A stretch of 64,000 nucleotides of DNA. Origin: Ianthella basta. Taxonomy: Eukaryota; Porifera; Demospongiae; Verongiida; Ianthellidae. The translations under genes and the position numbers were made by a program. Within the stretch, counting starts at the first letter, position 1; the number at the start of each line of letters is the position of its first letter. The notes under the pieces were generated by a model that saw only the letters and a list, made by a program, of their open reading frames with translations, had not been told where the DNA came from and ran no database searches. The stretch covers positions 4,226,536-4,290,535 of the forward strand of contig OZ025888.1 in NCBI GenBank assembly GCA_964019415.1, read 5' to 3'. Below are positions 54,601-64,000 of the stretch, one piece after another.

Positions 54601-55724
54601 GATGACGATATTGAACAAGGAATACAGTAGGTGCTGCAACGAGGGTGGTTGGTGCAATGTGGAAGGAAGTGTTGGAGCGGAGGGAGTTAAAGAAGGAAAC
54701 AAAACTGCAGGTCTTTATAATGCAATGGTAGTGCCTACTCTCCTCTACGGCTGCAAAATGTGGACAGTGCAGAAGAGACATGAAAGTAGGTTGCAGGCTT
54801 GTGAAATGATGTATCTGCGAAGAATAGAAGGTGTTTCAAGGCGAGATAGGGTGAGGAATGTGGACGACTGCGGAAGTAGAAGGATAACTTTAAATAGGTA
54901 GTATGGCCTTTGAGATATTATAACATTGATAGTACATATTTAATATGCTGGACAAAATTCATATGTTGAAATATATTTTAGCGGCTACCTCCTGCATAGG
55001 AGACAAAAGAAGGGTTGAATAATAATACAGTAATAGTAATACAATAGCTTTGTACCTTGCATGCACTCTAGCTATAGCTCAAGTCATGGTGTACTTCTCC
55101 ATGTAGCAATTGTTAGACTGCTGAAGGTATGTATTCACTCCTGCCATTGTTCAAATGTCCATGTTTACAGTGTTACTGATTGCAATGATAGTCATCATGT
55201 GCACTAGATGGACCAACAAAAAGCACAGTGATGCTTACACCAAAAAACGTAGGCAGCAGATCTAGAGAAAGTTCAATTCCAACAATAGTGTCTACCACAT
55301 CAGTAATGACTGATGCATTGGATAGATTTGAGGAAACTCTTTTAAATCTGTCCGAGGTGAGTCTTTGCAGCCATTTTGTCCTTTGTGGTCTTTGTCATTA
55401 CTTCCTTTCATAGGTACTTTATTAACAGCGCTGCCAATATCCATTGGTGTACTAATGGTTCTTGTGGGCATAGCCACATTCACTGCTGGTGTGGTGATGT
55501 TGGTAAGAGCCAAACACAGGAGGGTACTGGACCACTCCCCCAAGCCACCTCCTCCTGGGACTGATCACTATGAGGTGGTGGATGAAGGGAAGAAGAGCAC
55601 ACCTCTTGGTGCAGGGGTCTACGAGGAGGTAGACAAGCAGGACACAGAGGGACACAACAAGCACTATCAGGAGCTGGACCTGATGAAGGTGGAGGGGAGC
55701 GAGTATGCATCTGTGAAAGCTTAA
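51627..55724 (+). CDS. Ig-domain transmembrane receptor 9, type A tail, intron split by a LINE
   Basis: Exons: 51627-51678, 51759-52109, 52194-52463, 52531-52833, 53001-53087, 55414-55724; 1374 nt, 457 residues. Ig-like 1 is unusual before the conserved core (ELDIESINTRLRDS) and has HNCTRPMC. Ig-like 2 has ITCGGGQVRIF, a longer loop and GHYYCSGHSMKRIFF. The FN3-like domain ends AVKYLSADGQC, so one cysteine of paralogues (VKC or VRC) is a tyrosine. The stalk exon has a 2-base insertion near its normal start, like gene 8, and is open only from the ACTGTAG acceptor at 53000 (GNRVNPTPTTVATTSSKPG). Intron 5 contains the LINE at 53447-55038 and a second stalk exon copy (from 55207) that has lost its donor. 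The tail is typical, ending YASVKA. Confidence 0.72.
53605..53766. mobile_element. Penelope-like foldback insertion nested in the LINE
   Basis: It is flanked by ATACAGATGAT at 53594-53604 and 53767-53777 and interrupts the LINE reverse transcriptase frame. The ends are inverted repeats of about 32 bp (AGAAAGGGTTGGTTCTCTAA onward, one mismatch). The centre carries CCGACGTTTCGAACAGATGC and TCTTCTTCAGGGC, a signature seen near the termini of Penelope-like elements. The copy at 33936-34046 shares the ends but has lost most of the centre. Confidence 0.75.
53684..53726 (-). ncRNA. Hammerhead-ribozyme-like motif of a Penelope-like element
   Basis: On the - strand the order is CCCTGAAGA, a stem-loop GACCAGA-GCA-TCTGTTC (one mismatch), then GAAACGTCGG. 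This matches the hammerhead core CUGANGA, helix II, GAAA, with the very short helix III described for Penelope-like elements. One extra A lies between CUGAAGA and helix II, and helix II carries a mismatch, so self-cleavage is doubtful. Confidence 0.45.
55207..55350 (+). pseudogene. Second stalk exon copy in receptor gene 9, donor lost
   Basis: After a CACTAG acceptor the sequence reads as an open Thr/Ser/Pro stalk (KSTVMLTPKNVGSRSRESSI) until ACTGATGCATTGG, where a deletion joins it to intron sequence. The normal GTTAGTG donor is missing. Confidence 0.7.
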
Positions 55725-56960
55725 CTAAAATAATTACCTTATTACATTGTATGTTCTAAGAGTGCAATTATAATGTGTGATTCATACAGTATATTTATCA
55801 CATCTACACATATTAATAATGCACATAATTGGTTGTACGTAGCTATCCACACAGTGTGCTAAGAAAGAAGCCCAGTAACATACATTGTCTGGTTTGTGTA
55901 GTAAAGTGTATACAACTCCATGACATGTGTTTATGGATCTTCTATAATATTAATGCATATAGGTATAACTCTCTGAATAACCAAGACAGCATCAACATTA
56001 GTAGCCTAATGATGTATTGCACAACTCTCTTTTCTTAAATTTTCACTATCAACTTGGCATTGCGGATCATATTCATTTTGCTTTCAGTGCTGCTGGACAC
56101 AAGACCATGCGTACAAATTTAAAGAGCCTCAAGAGCCTTACATGTCCCAATGCTGCACTGGTCCCTCTCCATGCATTGAAACAAGTGCAGCTGTGTTCTT
56201 GCTCTGCCTTCCTAATCCATTTTAAAACGCTGGACAAGCAAGCCATAAAATGTTCCACAATTGAGTAGTGGCCACCATTATGTGCCATGCATGGAATATA
56301 ATTCATTTCAGCTAATTGTATAGTTAACAGACAGGCACACAGGAATGCTACCCCGAAGCTGATGCCCATGTACACATGCCCATATGTATGATCATTCACC
56401 TCACTTCTTGCATGCTCAGCAATGAGACTATAATTGACTGGGCAGGCCACTCATAGGTATATCTGACACCTATACTATACCCATTTGGTCTGTGGGTGCT
56501 AGATGGACAATGATATGGCTTTACATGAAATGAAGGGAGTAGTGCTGCCATCATTATAAACGTATTTAGAACAATGGTGACAGATTGAAGTGCATGTAAA
56601 GTATAGACACTTACAATACTCTCTTAGTTTTTCACGAGTTCTTATCCCCCAGGTGCATGGATGCAAATATATTTGACATTCCAGGGTGAACTGACTCAAT
56701 GACATGAACACCTCACATAGTGGCAGTGATTTGTGATGTATAGTATAGGTAATCAAGTACTTGGTCAGGCAATGACATGCATATATACATAAATCTACTT
56801 ACAGTACTGTAGCTAGGCATATGTTCACAGCTACTATCCATTAGGAAGCCATTTGTAAACACAGTCAGGAAGCCACCAAGTGGCTCCCAAGTAGTGTCTG
56901 CTGTACCACAGTATCAGGAGAGGGTAATATCATTGCGCTATGACATAAAGAGTTCTAACA
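55725..56960. other. Intergenic DNA between receptor genes 9 and 10
   Basis: It consists of the first-type 3' flank (to about 56500) and the 5' flank of gene 10, whose last 149 bp are near-identical to those of gene 9. No other feature is seen. Confidence 0.6.
56812..56960 (+). promoter_or_regulatory. 5' flank of receptor gene 10
   Basis: Near-identical to 51478-51626 (see there for the motif order). The flank is conserved even though the ectodomain exons downstream are broken, so transcription of gene 10 may persist. Confidence 0.5.
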
Positions 56961-58579
56961 ATGAAGGTGCTGTTGGTTCTACTGGGACTCATCACAGCCA
57001 GTCTCCAAACAGGTAGGAGGGGCTTAGGAGTGGTTGCTAGGGATAGAGGGAGTTGAGAAGTTACTATGTAGTACCATCCACATGACTCACAGGAGAGGCA
57101 GCTGTTATGGTGAAGATCAGGGCTTACAATGCTAGTGGAAATCTCTCCACTGAGTCAGGACAATCAGTATAGCCAGCTTCACACTGGGAACAAGAGTTCT
57201 TCTGACCTGTGATGTGACAGGACTACCTGAGGGGAGTGAGGTGATCAGATACAAGTGGTACCACAAGTGCCCTCAAATAAGGTGTATGGTGCAAGAGATA
57301 CAAGAGGGAACCCCCTACTATAGAGTAGTGGATGACACTCTATTGGTGGATGTCACTTCCCATGATTTGGGAGGGAGGTACTTTTGTGATGCTGAGTATG
57401 ACAGTGAACGGAGCATGAGAGGTTTCACATCAGCAATCAGTGTAACAGGTTAGTGAGTTCATCAAACATTGTTATGTAGGTCTGGATGACAACATTGTTT
57501 GGACTGTTCCACTCTACATCTATGTTCTGCAGATAGCCCTGGTCCATTCCTGTTTACCCCCAACTCCCTCCTCCTTGAGAACACTCTTATTACTGACCTA
57601 CAACAGATAAGTGGCTGGCGGAGGGAGCATTTCACAACAGCATCTTCATACAAATGGACATTACTATTGCTTGGGCCACTCAATGAAGAGGATCTACTTT
57701 AATATTTTCACCAACAGCTTCAGTGAGTCCATTACACATACAGGGGATGCCAAGGTGTACACATGTCCTAAAAGTGAAGCATATACACCTTTCCACAGCT
57801 GCCTGCTTATACCAATCATACACACCAGTGCTGGAGAGTGGACCTTCACATCACCAGATGGCAGCCAAGTGAAGAGATATATTGTAGAGTTTGAGTGTAG
57901 TGTACGAAACATCACATTTGTAGAGAAGTACATGAGTGTCAGTACTAATAGTGGAGGAACTGAATGAGCAGCAACAAGTGAATCATGTTTTGGAGGACTA
58001 GGCCAGCTCTACAGAGTGAAGGTGTGGGCAGTTAGTGGACACAACATCAGTCAACAGCCAGCAATGAAGCGTCTTATACCAGATGGGCAATGCAGAGAAG
58101 GTAGGGGAGGCATGCAAAGCAATGTGGCGTTCTGACCTACTGCAGGAATGGTTCTTCCGAGTATGGGTATAGTGGGCATCTATGTATTATAATTCAATTA
58201 GTTTGTTTGTTCACAATTCAAGCAACATACAAGGGAAGCTCAAGTTGGAGGTCAAACACTCGTCATTTGACTGCGCTCATGCCTGCATATGGAGTTACTA
58301 TATGTTTTTAAGTTAAAGTCATGCTATGCATTTTCCAGTTGTTGACTGATTTGGTTCACTGACCTCCAAAAATGGAATTTGACCTCTCTGTCATTACAGC
58401 AACTTTGTACCTTGCATGCACTCTAGTTATAGCTCAAGTACATATAACAGTGGTGTCAACAAACACAGTGATGTTAGTTCAAACAACTGTAGATAGCAGA
58501 AGAACTCCATCTCCAACAACAGTGACCTCTACATTGGGAGGAAGTGGCTTGACACCCTCCACATCAGGTGGATCTCAAG

Positions 58580-59122
58580 GTTTGCACTATATGCACAAAT
58601 GGCAAAGTTTTCGCTTCCACGTTCAGGTGGCACATTTATATAACAACTTCATGCGTTAACAGCAGAAATGGTGGTAGCAACCATAGAAGCAAATTATTCT
58701 GTCTAGCACCAAAAGGTTACAGACAGGCTATTTGCTTTTTATGTGTTGCTTTGGATCCACTTCTGCAGTATAAGTCTGAGACATTAGTTTGCAAAGCACA
58801 CCTTCCCTATGCTCAGTCCGAGGCTCTTTCTCATGCATGATATAACTCTTGACAACTGAATCAGTTTTGGAGCTCAAAACACTAAGACAGTCCTCCGCAT
58901 TCTGTCAATTTGAACCCACTAAACTTAATTGCATGTGCTCGGACATTGCATCTGTAAGCCTTAGACAGGCACCAGAAATAGTAGTATATTATAAGAGAAC
59001 AGTAGGGCAAGAGCTTGCCCTTTATTCATGGGAGATTTTGGGGTATGTGATTGTTTGTTAGCCCAGAAAAGGTGGTGGAGCTATATCCAGCTTTGGTATT
59101 TTAGGAGGTTATAGAGAAACAA
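58580..59122. other. Intron 5 of receptor gene 10, left part
   Basis: Unique sequence with two short open frames (58568-58840 and 58849-59061) that resemble nothing known and have no paralogue in the array. I see no feature here. Confidence 0.5.
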
Positions 59123-59123
59123 C

Positions 59124-59413
59124 TACCATATACGCTTAAACTTTCGCGGCATTAAACTTTGGTCTAGCCAGCTAGATCATCCTAACAAGCACCCAGGAGA
59201 CAGGACGGTCTAGCTGGCTAGACTAGGTTAAACTTTCATGGTTCACAGGTTTTCATGTTTTCCACGTGTTTACTTTTGCAGTTGCAGAGTCCCAAGCATG
59301 AGAATTAAAGCCTTGTGTAAGTTTTTGCAGGGTGAAGCTTTCACAGATGCATGGTTGCTGATCCACAAAAACTGCGAAAGTTTAACCCTGCAAAAGTTAA
59401 GGCGTATACGGTA
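59124..59413. mobile_element. 290-bp MITE in receptor gene 10
   Basis: Left end TACCATATACGCTTAAACTT and right end GCGTATACGGTA are inverted repeats (one mismatch in the outer 12), with further inner matches (AAACTTTCGC against GCGAAAGTTT; CTAGCCAGCTAGA against TCTAGCTGGCTAGA). The TA at each outer end fits a TA target duplication, as in Tc1/mariner-type elements. No coding content. Confidence 0.8.
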
Positions 59414-59597
59414 TTCAAACACTACTGAAGAATACAATTAATTTACACCACTTTGAAGAATCAGTCATTTTAGTCAGTCTATTTGCATTATGTCTCAATC
59501 TCTCTGTCTGTTGCATGTACTGCTATAACGTGCATCCACTCTAGTGCACCACTCCACGTACATACCCCTAACATGGGTCTTGATCTTTTCCTTGTAG

Positions 59598-60283
59598 GTG
59601 CAGCAATTGGCACATTCATTGGAGTTGGGGTTGGTGTAGGTGTGTTGCTTCTCCTTTCAGTGTTGACCCTGGTGGGCATAATCTTGGTAGTAGTGGTGGT
59701 GAGGAGGAAGGTAACTTATAAGCAGAAAGGAGACTCAAAAATGGAAAATAATCCATACTACAAAAATGAACTAGTGTCTAATCAAGGAAATGAGATGGAA
59801 GAGAAATGTCTAGGTGCTGGTCATGACTATGTTTATGCTGATATGAATGAGGGAAAAGGCTCTATTGTTGATGGTTTTGATCCATATGAGGATGTCGATG
59901 GCAAGGTGCAGAGCAAAACTGCAAAGAAACAAGCACCAAACGAATCCTCCACTCCAGTCAGTGTGACCAACATTGGGGATCTGTATGCAGTTGTGGACAA
60001 GAGCCAGAAGAAAGGGGCAAAGAAGGAGAAAGAAACAGCCACAAACAAAGAAGATCTGTATATCATGCCAATGAAGAAGAAAGGCAAGTCATCAGAGAGA
60101 GGGGAAGGAGTGGTGGAGAGTGGAGGGGTGGAAAAGAGAGAAGAGTGTGGCAGTATGGCAGGGGTCATGTATGAGCCAAAGGCAGACAGTGAGTCTGTGC
60201 AGCAAATTGAAGGAAACAGCAAGGCTCTGAATGTTGACATGCTCTATGCAGTCGTGGATAAGAGTCGTAAAAAGAAACAGTGA
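59598..60283 (+). CDS. Type B transmembrane and cytoplasmic tail exon, second open copy
   Basis: The frame and length (686 nt) are identical to 39546-40231. The transmembrane segment is GTFIGVGVGVGVLLLLSVLT plus a Val-rich stretch. The tail has PYYKN, DYVYADM, PYEDVD, LYAVVD twice, LYIMPM and MYEPKA. Differences from the gene 6 copy are mostly substitutions, with no frame change in 228 codons, suggesting selection or recent origin. An in-frame ATG at 59573 (MGLDLFLVGAAIGTF) is conserved with gene 6 and could start a shorter protein. Confidence 0.75.
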
Positions 60284-60497
60284 AAAATTACTTTCCTTCC
60301 ATGACAATATAGTTTTCAGATGCCCAGAACATGTGTGCCAATTAACTCATACAACCTTATCTCATTCATTCAGTTAATTTAGTGTTGTGGTGAACCCGTG
60401 ATTAACTTAATCATTAGTATTTGTTTACGTATAGTATGATGAGATGAGAGAAGACAGAGGATGAATGGCATATTACTACACTGTCATTTAAAGAGTA

Positions 60498-60675
60498 TAT
60501 TGAAAACTGTCTATGACAGCCACCAGTCGGCCAGTTAGTAACTGACCTTTATAGACAGGTGGCTGCATTACAGAGGTAGATTGCAATGCTTTAATGATAC
60601 TTGGGTCCAGGGAGGCTGACAGTTTTAGAGAGGTGGCTGCTTTGTACAGTGACCACCTTAAACAGGTTCCACTGT
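60498..60675 (+). mobile_element. MITE copy after receptor gene 10
   Basis: Homologous to 40452-40625, with a more degraded left end and the same right end ACAGGTTCCACTGT. It was present before the duplication that produced both type B tail blocks. Confidence 0.7.
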
Positions 60676-61786
60676 GTATAGCTGTAGTAATAAAAGTAGG
60701 ACATTTTGCATGGCATTATGTATGCAACTAGACAGTCTAGAGGGGGGCCAAAACTCCCTGTTTTGGCCCCCCTGTTCCCATGAATTGCTCCCATTTTCAA
60801 AAATATGTGTAACAGAGCTGAGTGTAGTCTAGCAAGCAAGACTATAAGCTGAGTGTTGGCTTCATGTCACATGACTGTCACTTGTCTTTTATGTGTTGAT
60901 TCTATGTCATGCAATTAATTAGCTTGTTACTATGAATGTACTTTCAATAGCGCAGGCCATGAACACTGCTTTGTCTTTCTTTGTACTTTGTTTTGTATCC
61001 TATATAAGTAGCATGTACTCAGTTTGCGAGTGCTCAGTGCAGTTACCCAGTGTACCTGCGACTGTTGTGTGTATGCTCCCTCACAGCGATCCCCCATCGA
61101 TCATTGGGCCACGATTACATATGCATATAACCCATGACATGCCTTCATATCCAGTGCATTGCATGGTGCACATAGTACTGAAAAACTCCATACACACACG
61201 TACACACACGCGCGCGCATGTGCATGCACACACGCATACACAATCATATACAGAGGATATTGTGTTGCTGCTTGCCATTACTTAGGAAGCCACTTGCAAA
61301 CATACATACACACATGCTCACATGCTCATAAGGCTTCCACTTAGTGCATATCCTCCCCTCGGCCCCACAGTCTATTTCACTATCATTAAACACACAAGGA
61401 TACTCCACTTACTTAACTAGGAGCTGCCACTTAGGAAGCCACTTGGAAACGTAAGCACACTACACTCTAGAAGTGGCACACTCACTCAATAGCAAGCGCA
61501 TTTACACCTGTGCTGTGTATGCACATTACAGCTAAGCTGAGAGAGAAATTTACCATGCATATGAGAACCATGTTATGGTGGGACTCTTCCAAGGCTGCAC
61601 AGAATTGTGGTGACACATCATGGAAGTTCTAAGGCCATGCAGGAGCCTCACACTTACATGAGCTGATACTCTACTTGGCCACATCAAACAGGCCAAGTGG
61701 AGAGGTTCATGCAAAGTTATCACCTTGATCACCTGCAATGCAATTGTTTAATGATGTTTGGAGCAGCACAGTACTATAGTAAGTTC

Positions 61787-61851
61787 CATGATGTTTTTGC
61801 ATCCTGATCAAAGCATATACTTTGATCGATCAGGATGCAAGAACACCATGG
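61787..61851. ncRNA. Hairpin, paralogue of 41088-41153
   Basis: The 5' arm is the same (CCATGATGTTTTTGCATCCT). The loop side has changed to ACTTTGATCGATCAGGATGC, which still pairs with the 5' arm, with one short bulge. Stem retention after divergence is notable, but transcription is unknown. Confidence 0.35.
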
Positions 61852-62267
61852 GACTTGATGTACATATGCATGCGCACAGAAATGCATCAATTAAAATTTA
61901 CCTTTAAAAAAACATTGCTGTTCCATTCATCTCTATTTCAATTCTTGAACACCACTGTCCTCGGTGCAACAACTGAGCCTTAGCTCTTTATCATTACAGT
62001 AGCTACATTGCTATATTCATCTTTTATATTAGTTACAGTTACCATCACAGCCAACTATTCTTGATGGAGCAGGTACATACAACTGCCAAAAGATGCATGA
62101 AGCTAAAATAATTCCACTATAACTATCAATACTACATGTACATCAATCAGCAATAGCTGACTTATCATCATCCACATCAAGTGGACCGCACGGTTTGCAT
62201 TTACATGCAAACTGCATGAAGTGTAGGATAGTGTTCTGATTAATACAAGTACATATACATATGTATA

Positions 62268-62522
62268 GCCACATTCACTGCTGGTGTGGTGATGTTGGTA
62301 AGAGCCAATCACAAGAGGGTACTGGACCACTCCCCCAAGCCACCTCCTCCTGGGACTGATCACTATGAGGTGGTGGATGAAGGGAAGAAGAGCACACCTC
62401 TTGGTGCAGGGGTCTACGAGGAGGTAGACAAGCAGGACACAGATGGACACAGCAAGCACTATCAGGAGCTAGACCTGATGAAGGTGGAGGGGAGTGAGTA
62501 TATATGCATCCATGAAAGCTTA
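62268..62522 (+). pseudogene. Truncated type A tail exon after receptor gene 10
   Basis: It starts inside the transmembrane segment (ATFTAGVVMLVRANHKRVLD) without the N-terminal part, keeps YEVV, YEEV and YQEL, then a 4-base insertion in GAGTATATATGCATCC shifts the frame just before the last motif. It mirrors the fragment after gene 6. Confidence 0.85.
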
Positions 62523-63128
62523 AGCCAACTCTTTGTTTGAGTGAAACCTTCATAATTGCTTTGGGAGTGGAATATCACACCTATATAATTATTATATCTA
62601 TAGACACAGCTTTAACTGATTTACTGTACATGTGCTGTGAAACAACCAGTCAGATAATTTGCTGTAGTATAGTGCACACAACTGTACTGATGCATCTTCT
62701 GCAAATCACGATTATTAATGAGAGAGTGAATGAGAGAGTATCAAAGTCAATAAGAAGATGTAATTATACAATAGTCTATTCTCAGTCAACCTGGGCCTGG
62801 AGTAGGGCTTCATTTCATGTTTTCAGTATCCTGTTATGGCCAAACCCACTAGAAACTTACACATTCCCCCCACATTCTATCTGACCCATCTCCATTATTC
62901 CCTTTGGGTCACGATCAGGCTGCTCACTCCATGGCTTTTCTGGCACCAATCTGCCAACACAGAACTCTCCTGTGCTCATTATCTGTGGATGCTAGTTGGA
63001 CAATGACATATTAGTATTAATAATGCAGGCTGCCATGCAGCAGTTGAAATATAATAGTAACAGTGATCCATCAGATTGAAGAAGGACTGAAGTGTATATA
63101 AGTGAAGTTATTGGCATCGGCATACATT

Positions 63129-63330
63129 GGAGTGGGATGCATGCATGTAGCATGTAACAACATGCAACTTGCACATATGGGCAATGACAATGTTCACAGT
63201 TGTGCCCTAGTGCAAGTTGTGCTGTTGCAGCATCCCACTCCCACTTGCACTGATCAATGTTGGTGTCTAACCTTCAGCAACTTGCAATGGTGGTGATGGA
63301 GGAGGAGGAGGAGGAGGTGGTGGTGCATGG
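63129..63330. repeat. Foldback with GTGCAAGTT motif and (GGA)n/(GGT)n run
   Basis: GGAGTGGGATGC (63129) and GCATCCCACTCC (63230-63241) are exact inverted repeats, with inner partial matches ACATGCAACTTGCAC against GTGCAAGTTGTGC. A (GGA)n then (GGT)n run follows at about 63297-63325. The GTGCAAGTT motif and trinucleotide runs resemble the repeats in intron 4 of gene 1. Confidence 0.65.
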
Positions 63331-63735
63331 TGCGATGGCCATGGGGTGGTAATCTGTTAGCAAATAACCCAGTGCATTCTTATGAAAGTTATGTACATTA
63401 ATGAACTATAACTCATGAACATAACAATAATACAGACGTTTTCGGGTTGATTGTTCACACCGAGCACTGGGTACTGGAGTCAAAATCATGGTATTATACA
63501 TAAACATGAGCAGTGTTGCTGTATAAAATCTCTAGCTCGCAAACTATGCATGTCATCTCTAGATTTTACAATTATACTGTATGTGTATTAATCTGTATAA
63601 CATTGTGCAAGCACTTCCCGGATACCAGTATGGGTGTGGACAAGCAATTCAAATAGGTCTGTATAGTTATATATCAGTAAACTATCTCTACTCTCTATGA
63701 TTATAGGTAACACTGCTCTCTTCCTGTACATCCCA

Positions 63736-64000
63736 GAAATTGCGTCAGATGACGTCAGTGAAACGGGCGTGCCCAAGGGTGCAGCCTACTCTATTTTGGG
63801 TCTGTATCAACTATCTAGTTCTCTTCTTTGATTGAGAGCTAGCCATCATTGTCTATCCCAGATGCATATAATCTGTGGTGCCTATCACATGACCTGTTCT
63901 GGTACTGTTAGCTATAGCTTAACTCTGACATAGCCTAGCTTCCATAGATCTAGCTAGCTGCGTAGCTAGCTAGACCAAGTAAAGACATTAGCTAACTAAC
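63736..64000 (+). repeat. Direct repeat, right copy
   Basis: Matches 9811-10087 in the same orientation, including the TGACGTCA site and GCGTGCCCAAGGGTGCAG, with scattered substitutions and small deletions. The window ends inside it, so the match may continue. Confidence 0.85.

Larger units (their letters stand above)
53447..55038 (+). mobile_element. 5'-truncated LINE (non-LTR retrotransposon) in intron 5 of gene 9
   Basis: The flanks ATACAACAGCTTT (53434-53446) and ATACAATAGCTTT (55039-55051) are a 13-bp target duplication with one mismatch; paralogous introns read ACAGCTTTGTACC uninterrupted. Coding remnants, frameshifted, run in order through the reverse transcriptase: YEEVTEAIGKLKNRKAPG, EDWRRAITVPLHKKGSK, YRGISLLSS, ECVDLEKAYNKVCRENLW, SQGVRQGCVMSP, LHFADDIVMV (the Tyr/Phe-Ala-Asp-Asp catalytic box), SLKYLGSSISADG, and the C-terminal PTLLYGCKMW. 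It ends in an AAT/AGT-rich microsatellite rather than poly(A). Stops and frame changes show it is dead. A Penelope-like piece is nested at 53605-53766. Confidence 0.9.
56961..60283 (+). pseudogene. Ig-domain receptor 10, type B tail, ectodomain broken, tail intact
   Basis: Exons by homology: 56961-57012, 57093-57448, 57533-57722, 57799-58100, 58451-58579, 59598-60283. Ig-like 1 has a 4-base deletion before CAATCAGTATAG, giving TAG at 57170-57172. Ig-like 2 has lost about 80 bp (190 nt left, frame broken). The FN3-like exon lacks a base at its start (302 nt) and has a further TGA near 57964. In contrast the leader, the stalk exon (43 codons, VVSTNTVMLVQTTVDSRRTP) and the type B tail (228 codons) are fully open. 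Skipping exons 2-4 would yield a leader-stalk-membrane-tail protein. As a full receptor it is a pseudogene. Confidence 0.78.
60284..64000. other. Right edge after the receptor array
   Basis: It contains a MITE copy (60498-60675), a CA/CG-rich stretch (61190-61245), decayed 5' flanks (AGGAAGCCACTT near 61285 and 61435), a hairpin, relic stalk and tail fragments (62150-62522), a foldback with a GGA/GGT repeat (63129-63330) and the right copy of the long direct repeat. No intact gene is recognised. Confidence 0.6.

Noticed and set aside
58568-59061. Two frames of 90 and 70 codons in intron 5 of receptor gene 10
   Set aside because: No similarity to known families, no splice logic, and no paralogous counterpart.

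Overview
The window looks like nuclear DNA of an early-branching animal, most likely a demosponge. The evidence is spliced genes with GT-AG introns, many of them only 65-115 bp long, dense (CA)n/(TG)n microsatellites, non-LTR and Penelope-type retroelement remains, many small foldback elements, and a tandem family of immunoglobulin-domain receptors with tyrosine-rich tails. The phylum is an inference; no diagnostic marker gene is present.

Left part (1-10 kb): a small intronless gene on the + strand (502-945) encodes a 147-residue beta-rich protein with a weak resemblance to the cytolysin/lectin fold. It converges on a complete 17-exon gene on the - strand (9716 to 1298), which I could assemble exon by exon into an open 809-codon frame. 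This is CDC5L, the Myb-repeat core protein of the Prp19/NineTeen spliceosome complex. Five of its introns carry CA/TG microsatellites, and one microsatellite starts exactly at a splice donor.

Right part (11-62.5 kb): a tandem array of ten paralogous genes, all on the + strand, with leader exons at 12582, 19856, 24823, 29093, 34834, 38835, 43377, 47027, 51627 and 56961. The shared plan is a signal-peptide exon, Ig-like domain 1, Ig-like domain 2, an FN3-like domain, a Ser/Thr/Pro-rich stalk, and then a transmembrane segment with cytoplasmic tail. Every internal exon boundary is phase 1. Two tail types alternate. Type A (genes 1, 2, 3, 5, 7, 8, 9) is a short tail with four Tyr-x-x-Val/Leu motifs, the last being ITIM-like. 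Type B (genes 4, 6, 10) has a glycine-rich transmembrane segment and a long Lys-rich tail with about ten tyrosines. Genes 1, 5 and 7 are intact, and genes 8 and 9 are open if an alternative stalk acceptor is used. Genes 2, 3, 4, 6 and 10 carry frameshifts, stops or deletions in the ectodomain, yet the B tails of 6 and 10 are completely open. Relic leaders, stalks and tail fragments lie between the genes. The layout recalls paired or allorecognition receptor clusters such as the Hydractinia Alr complex or the vertebrate leukocyte receptor complex, and it is the strongest candidate here for an undescribed system.

Between and inside the receptor genes are three copies of a striatin-like WD40 fragment (one next to a Ty3/gypsy integrase-like remnant), a LINE insertion with target-site duplication that itself contains a Penelope-like foldback with a hammerhead-like motif, a tRNA-related short element arranged as a tandem pair plus a 130-bp near-perfect inverted copy, an approximately 790-bp imperfect palindrome in an intron of gene 1, a 929-bp non-autonomous DNA transposon, and several MITEs. 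A direct repeat of about 270 bp (9811-10087 and 63736-64000) brackets the whole array. I saw no tRNA, rRNA or CRISPR array.
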